This document shows positions 60,313 through 64,000 of a DNA stretch of 64,000 nucleotides, one piece after another; position 1 is the first letter of the stretch, and the number at the start of each line of letters is the position of its first letter. The DNA lies in assembly GCF_000008185.1 (NCBI RefSeq), contig NC_002967.9, positions 1,054,001 through 1,118,000 on the forward strand. Direction: 5' to 3'. Below the pieces are notes generated by a model. The model did not search any database. It saw nothing but the letters and a program-made list of their open reading frames with translations, and was not told the DNA's origin. The position numbers were made by a program, and so were the translations under genes. Source of the stretch: Treponema denticola ATCC 35405 (GTDB taxonomy: Bacteria > Spirochaetota > Spirochaetia > Treponematales > Treponemataceae).

Positions 60313-61091
60313 TTGATTGTAAATTCTCTTCTCAAGCTGAAGTTATTTTTGAAAATGAGGCTTATGCCGTTTTATATAAGCCTCGCGGAATGCCTACGGC
60401 TCCTCTTTCAGAGGATGAAGAAGGTACTCTGGTTTCTTGGTTTTTAAAAAGATGCCCCGAAGCAGTGTCGGTAAAAGGAAAAAAAGATATTGAAGCAGGC
60501 CTTGTTCACAGGCTTGATACGGCAACAAGCGGTTTGGTTTTAATGGCAAAAAATCAAGAAAGCTATGATGCCTTAAATTTAATGCAAGGAAACGATTTAA
60601 TAAAGAAAACCTATGTCGCCTTTACGGATATTGATAATGAGTCGGATTTAAATGCCGATTTTTCACGGTTGAACCTTCCATATAGAATTTCAAGTCAGTT
60701 TAGAAGCTTCGGTCCAAAGGGTAAAAAAGTTCTTCCCGTTTTTTACGGTATGAGAGATTTTTCTTCTACAGCTAAAATTTATACAACCAATATTATCGAT
60801 ATAAATAATTTAGATGATTCGGTACCGAGGGTAACCTGTACCTTAACTCAAGGCTTTAGGCATCAGGTAAGGGCTCACCTTGCTTCCATAGGGCTGCCTA
60901 TTTACGGCGACCCTTTATACAACGGAAAATTCAAAGATTTTCCGCAGGAAAAAATAGAAGATCATTCTTATCCCTTGCAGCTTTACGCCGTAGGCCTTTC
61001 CTTTCCGGAACCTAAAAGAGACTTTAAGCTTGAGGACTCAAAAGACTATGTATCCTTTTTGCTTCAGCCGCCAGATAAAATGATCCTGTAA
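60306..61091 (+). CDS. RluA-family pseudouridine synthase without S4 domain
   Basis: A 261-residue enzyme of the same family but shorter. Core motif AGLVHRLDTATSGLVLMAK with the catalytic Asp and a degenerate QGFRHQVRAHLASIGLPIYGD. The S4 domain is absent. It begins within the last codons of the preceding gene (7-bp overlap), and its 3' end overlaps convergent folC by 68 bp. Target uridine unknown. Confidence 0.85.
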   Translation: MLIDCKFSSQAEVIFENEAYAVLYKPRGMPTAPLSEDEEGTLVSWFLKRCPEAVSVKGKKDIEAGLVHRLDTATSGLVLMAKNQESYDALNLMQGNDLIKKTYVAFTDIDNESDLNADFSRLNLPYRISSQFRSFGPKGKKVLPVFYGMRDFSSTAKIYTTNIIDINNLDDSVPRVTCTLTQGFRHQVRAHLASIGLPIYGDPLYNGKFKDFPQEKIEDHSYPLQLYAVGLSFPEPKRDFKLEDSKDYVSFLLQPPDKMIL

Positions 61092-62376
61092 TCAAGAGGG
61101 GCTGCTTTTTTTCTCTACATTCGATTATCTCGTTTTTTATTACGGCTTCATAGTCCGCATTTTTTTCTACCATACAGGAAGAAGCTTTAAGCCCTTCTTG
61201 GAAAATTGTATAGCTTAAATCGGGATTACTCTTTTTTGACGCGCCCGGAATTGTAACGATTATTTTTGTAAAATTATCCTTAAAAAAAGGAACCATGTCC
61301 CTTACGTTTTTGTCTTCGGCACATGCAAAGATGAGAGTTCCTTTTTCTTTTACAAGCTCGGTATAGGTGCTCATGCACAGGGCAATGCTGTTTTTTGTAT
61401 GGGCGCCATCTATTATAATTTCAGGATTATCCGAAAGAAGCTCAAAGCGGGCAGGCAGCCAAGCCGATGCAAGCCCCCTTTCTATAAGAGCCTCATCCAT
61501 TTCAGGAAAAAGATATTTTACCGTACAGGCTGCGAGGACTGCATTTTCAGCCTGAATCAGGTCAAGGAGTTTTAGGTTTGAGCTTATGGGCCTTTTAAAT
61601 AGCTTGCTTAAATAATGCGAATTTTTGAATTCCATATCTATTTTTAAACCCGCTTTTGAAAGACTGTAATTTACGGGTTCTTTTACGATGTCGAGGATAT
61701 AAAAAAATTCCGCATTCAGCTCAGCCGCTCTTTTTTTAAAGACAGCCAGAACCCCATCAGGCTGTTTACAGCAAAAGACGGGAGTATTTTCTTTTATGAT
61801 GCCGGCTTTTTCAAAAGCTATTTTTTCGAGGGTATCGCCCAAGTACTGGGTATGTTCAAGCTCAATAGGGGTTAAAACGCAGGCCCTAGGTTTGAGGATA
61901 TTTGTCATATCAAGCCTTCCGCCCATACCGGTTTCGATAACCGCCCAATCCGTTTTTTGCATACTAAAAAGCAAAAAGGCCGTAACCGTAACTATTTCAA
62001 ACCAGCCGGGATCTATTTCGGGTTCCTTTTTGAGTATAGCCCCAAAGCCTTCAACGATTTTTTTATAAGAGGCAGAGTAGGCCTCATCATCAAAAAAACT
62101 TCCTGCTTGGGTCATCCTCTCTCTAAAGTCCGATACATGGGGAGAGGTGTAAAGGCCTGTTTTTTTTCCGGCTTCTTTTAAGATTGAAGCAATCATGGTA
62201 GAAACGGACCCCTTTCCTTTTGAGCCTGCAATATGAATTGATAGAAAATCGTCTTGAGGATTGCCGAAAAAATCGGCAAATTTCCGCATTTTTTTAAGAT
62301 TGTTTTCGTCTTTGTGCGCATTTCTTTCATAATTTATAAAGGCATCAAGCCATTTACTGAATTCTTCGGTATTCAT
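61024..62376 (-). CDS. folC: Folylpolyglutamate/dihydrofolate synthase
   Basis: A 450-residue Mur-ligase-superfamily enzyme. The P-loop is HIAGSKGKGSVSTMIASIL; TGMGGRLDMTNIL and VLTPIELEHTQYLGDT are typical. It adds glutamates to folates and may also make dihydrofolate. The ATG at 62376 is used, after GGAGGTC. The 3' end overlaps the convergent pseudouridine synthase gene. It diverges from murC. Confidence 0.93.
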   Translation of the reverse strand: MNTEEFSKWLDAFINYERNAHKDENNLKKMRKFADFFGNPQDDFLSIHIAGSKGKGSVSTMIASILKEAGKKTGLYTSPHVSDFRERMTQAGSFFDDEAYSASYKKIVEGFGAILKKEPEIDPGWFEIVTVTAFLLFSMQKTDWAVIETGMGGRLDMTNILKPRACVLTPIELEHTQYLGDTLEKIAFEKAGIIKENTPVFCCKQPDGVLAVFKKRAAELNAEFFYILDIVKEPVNYSLSKAGLKIDMEFKNSHYLSKLFKRPISSNLKLLDLIQAENAVLAACTVKYLFPEMDEALIERGLASAWLPARFELLSDNPEIIIDGAHTKNSIALCMSTYTELVKEKGTLIFACAEDKNVRDMVPFFKDNFTKIIVTIPGASKKSNPDLSYTIFQEGLKASSCMVEKNADYEAVIKNEIIECREKKQPLLITGSFYLAAEAKRIHSLLSPQA

Positions 62377-62432
62377 ATAAGACCTCCGGGCCTTGGGTTC
62401 CGCATCAATGACGCGTTCCAAGCTGTGCCCTA

Positions 62433-62461
62433 TTGCTAAAAAACAGAATATAGAATATTAT
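62433..62461 (+). promoter_or_regulatory. Promoter of murC, leaderless geometry
   Basis: TTGCTA (62433-62438), 17-bp spacer, TATTAT (62456-62461), then 6 nt to the ATG at 62468. The reading frame is open further upstream, but those codons overlap the promoter. Confidence 0.6.
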
Positions 62462-62467
62462 ATACGC

Positions 62468-63910
62468 ATGTGTCAAGTTATTCTACCCGATAATTTAAAA
62501 GGTTTTAAGATTTATATGATCGGTATTAAGGGTACGGGAATGACGGCTTTGGCGGAAATTTTGGTTTCGCGTGGAGCCGTGGTTTTAGGAAGCGATGTAC
62601 CTGAAAATTTTTATACTGATGATGCTTTAAAAAAACTTAATATAGATATTTTTTCTCCCTTTTCTCCCGATAATATTCCTGATGATGTAGGGCTTGTTAT
62701 CTATTCGGCAGCCTACTCCCCCGATAATAACGAAGAAATGTATGCTATAGAACAAAAAGACCTCCCAAAGATGTCTTATCCCGAGGCTATAGGCGCCTTG
62801 TCCCGTCATTCCTATTCTTGCGGCATTGCAGGTGTCCAAGGAAAGACCAGCACAACGGGGATTACGGGTTCTATATTAAAAGAATTAAAACTTCCCGTTT
62901 CGGTATTAGCAGGAAGCGTAATAAAGAGCTTCGGCGATTCGTGCACAATGCTTAACGGTTCAAAATACTTTGTTGCCGAAACATGCGAATATAAAAGACA
63001 TTTTTTAAACTTTCATCCTAAAAAGATAATTTTAACCGGTATTGAACCGGATCATCAAGATTATTATCCGACCTATGAGTCTATATTGACGGCCTTTTTG
63101 CAGTACATCGACAGACTTCCCCAATTCAGCGAACTCTTTTATTGTGCAGATGATGATGGAGCTTGCGAGGCTGCCCGTTTAAGTTTTTCGAGTAGGCCCG
63201 ATCTTATTTTTATTCCCTATGGGGAAAAAGCTTCGGGAGATTATAAGCTGACTGTTTCAGGCGTACGGGATGAAAAACTTTATTTTTCTCTTGCCGGTTT
63301 TTCGGGAGAGTTTTATCTGCAAATCCCTGGCAAACATAATGCCTTAAATGCCGCTGCTGCAATAGCCCTTTCGGTGAGCCTTTTAAAAGAAGAATACGGC
63401 GAAATCTCGATGGCCAATGTTTCTGCCATCAAAAAGGCCGTATCTTCATACGCCGGAGCAAAGAGGCGTACCGAGTTAATAGGTAAGGTAGAATCTAAGG
63501 ATATTTTGGTTTATGATGACTATGCCCATCATCCTACGGCTATCAAGTCCCTTTTAAGCGGCCTACGACAATTTTATCCGAAAAGGAGAATAATTGCAGA
63601 TTTTATGTCCCATACATATACTCGGACGGAAGCTCTTTTGGAAGAATTTGCTTCTTGTTTTGAAGATGCCGATATGGTGATTTTGCACAAGATTTTCAGC
63701 TCGGCACGAGAGAAATATCAGGGGCAGGTAGATGCAGAGCTCCTTTTTAACCGCACAAAAAAATATCATAAAAACGTCTTTTTCTTTAATGAAGTATTGG
63801 ACGCAAAAAACTTTGTTTTAGAAAAATTAAAGCCGGGGGATATTTTTATTACGATTGGTGCGGGGGATAATTATGTTCTGGGCACCGAGATTTTAAAAGA
63901 GCTTAGTTAA
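62468..63910 (+). CDS. murC: UDP-N-acetylmuramate-alanine ligase
   Basis: A 480-residue Mur ligase. The N-terminal Rossmann domain begins KIYMIGIKGTGMTALAEIL; the ATP loop is GVQGKTSTTG (most MurC have GTHGKTT). The conserved YDDYAHHPTAIKSL near residue 360 and the C-terminal GAGDNYVLG are typical. It adds L-Ala to UDP-MurNAc in peptidoglycan synthesis. A Mpl-type ligase is a less likely alternative. yicC follows. Confidence 0.92.
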   Translation: MCQVILPDNLKGFKIYMIGIKGTGMTALAEILVSRGAVVLGSDVPENFYTDDALKKLNIDIFSPFSPDNIPDDVGLVIYSAAYSPDNNEEMYAIEQKDLPKMSYPEAIGALSRHSYSCGIAGVQGKTSTTGITGSILKELKLPVSVLAGSVIKSFGDSCTMLNGSKYFVAETCEYKRHFLNFHPKKIILTGIEPDHQDYYPTYESILTAFLQYIDRLPQFSELFYCADDDGACEAARLSFSSRPDLIFIPYGEKASGDYKLTVSGVRDEKLYFSLAGFSGEFYLQIPGKHNALNAAAAIALSVSLLKEEYGEISMANVSAIKKAVSSYAGAKRRTELIGKVESKDILVYDDYAHHPTAIKSLLSGLRQFYPKRRIIADFMSHTYTRTEALLEEFASCFEDADMVILHKIFSSAREKYQGQVDAELLFNRTKKYHKNVFFFNEVLDAKNFVLEKLKPGDIFITIGAGDNYVLGTEILKELS

Positions 63911-63925
63911 AATAAGGAAAAATAT

Positions 63926-64000
63926 ATGAAAAGTATGACGGGCTATGCCCTTACCGAAAAGACCGAACCTAATTCCTTTATAAGTTTGGAACTAAAAAGC
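63926..64000 (+). CDS. YicC-family endoribonuclease, 5' part only
   Basis: The first 25 codons, starting MKSMTGYALTEKTEP, match the diagnostic YicC start (MTGY). AAGGAA lies before the ATG. The rest is outside the window. Confidence 0.75.
   Translation, partial: MKSMTGYALTEKTEPNSFISLELKS

Overview
The window looks like a chromosome segment of an oral-type treponeme, close to Treponema denticola. The evidence is AT-rich DNA, a glutamate-mutase pair (glmS-glmL), spirochaete-type EF-G, a selenocysteine tRNA, Rpn-type PD-(D/E)XK nucleases of the family TIGR01784 named from T. denticola, and a large lectin-fold/SUMF1 lipoprotein. This is an inference from gene content; no database search was run.

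Layout. 1-1.2 kb: IS30-family transposase. 1.2-3.1 kb: glmS-glmL. 3.1-4.4 kb: rpmF-acpP-rnc. 4.4-5.2 kb: an hsp20 gene behind a good sigma-54-like promoter. 5.2-9.5 kb: an unknown gene, an Rpn nuclease inserted at the start of cca with a 31-bp duplication, cca and a CorA transporter. 9.5-11.5 kb: a PadR / prefix-domain membrane protein / DUF4097 module. 11.5-17 kb: a sugar-epimerase-like protein with a Cys-rich tail (minus strand), diverging from ribF-rpsO-pnp-dut. 17-20.1 kb: lptF-lptG and two small genes. 20.1-24.2 kb: rpsL-rpsG, a palindrome array, fusA and a P-loop ATPase. 24.3-30.5 kb: small unknown gene, rubredoxin, TPR lipoprotein, chemoreceptor, MATE transporter. 30.5-32.7 kb: an accessory islet with a lipoprotein gene carrying an in-frame amber codon and a 3' end that resembles a diversity-generating-retroelement (DGR) variable region, flanked by mirror-image palindrome arrays, then an Rpn remnant. 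32.7-39 kb: a two-gene ABC exporter, tRNA-Sec and metG. 39-40.3 kb: two flavodoxin-like proteins. 40.4-54.1 kb: two divergent peptide ABC importer operons, each with a lipoprotein binding protein, two permeases and two ATPases. 54.1-64 kb: MFS transporter, flavodiiron protein, HTH-EIIA protein, ksgA, a small membrane protein, two pseudouridine synthases, folC (minus), murC and the start of a yicC-like gene.

How the genes work together. Most of the window is housekeeping: translation, RNA decay, envelope synthesis and cofactors. Peptide import fits an amino-acid-fermenting organism, and GlmS/GlmL belong to B12-dependent glutamate fermentation. Rubredoxin (24.8 kb) and the flavodiiron protein (55.9 kb) can form an oxygen- or NO-reducing couple in an anaerobe.

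Three patterns stand out. First, at least eight start codons lie only 6-8 nt downstream of a -10 box with a 17-bp spacer and no Shine-Dalgarno, which predicts leaderless mRNAs; this also corrects several gene starts. Second, a family of composite palindrome arrays occurs three times, twice as inverted flanks of the variable lipoprotein gene. Third, the Rpn nuclease sits exactly between two copies of the first codons of cca, an unusually clear record of its insertion. No CRISPR array, rRNA or phage genes were seen.
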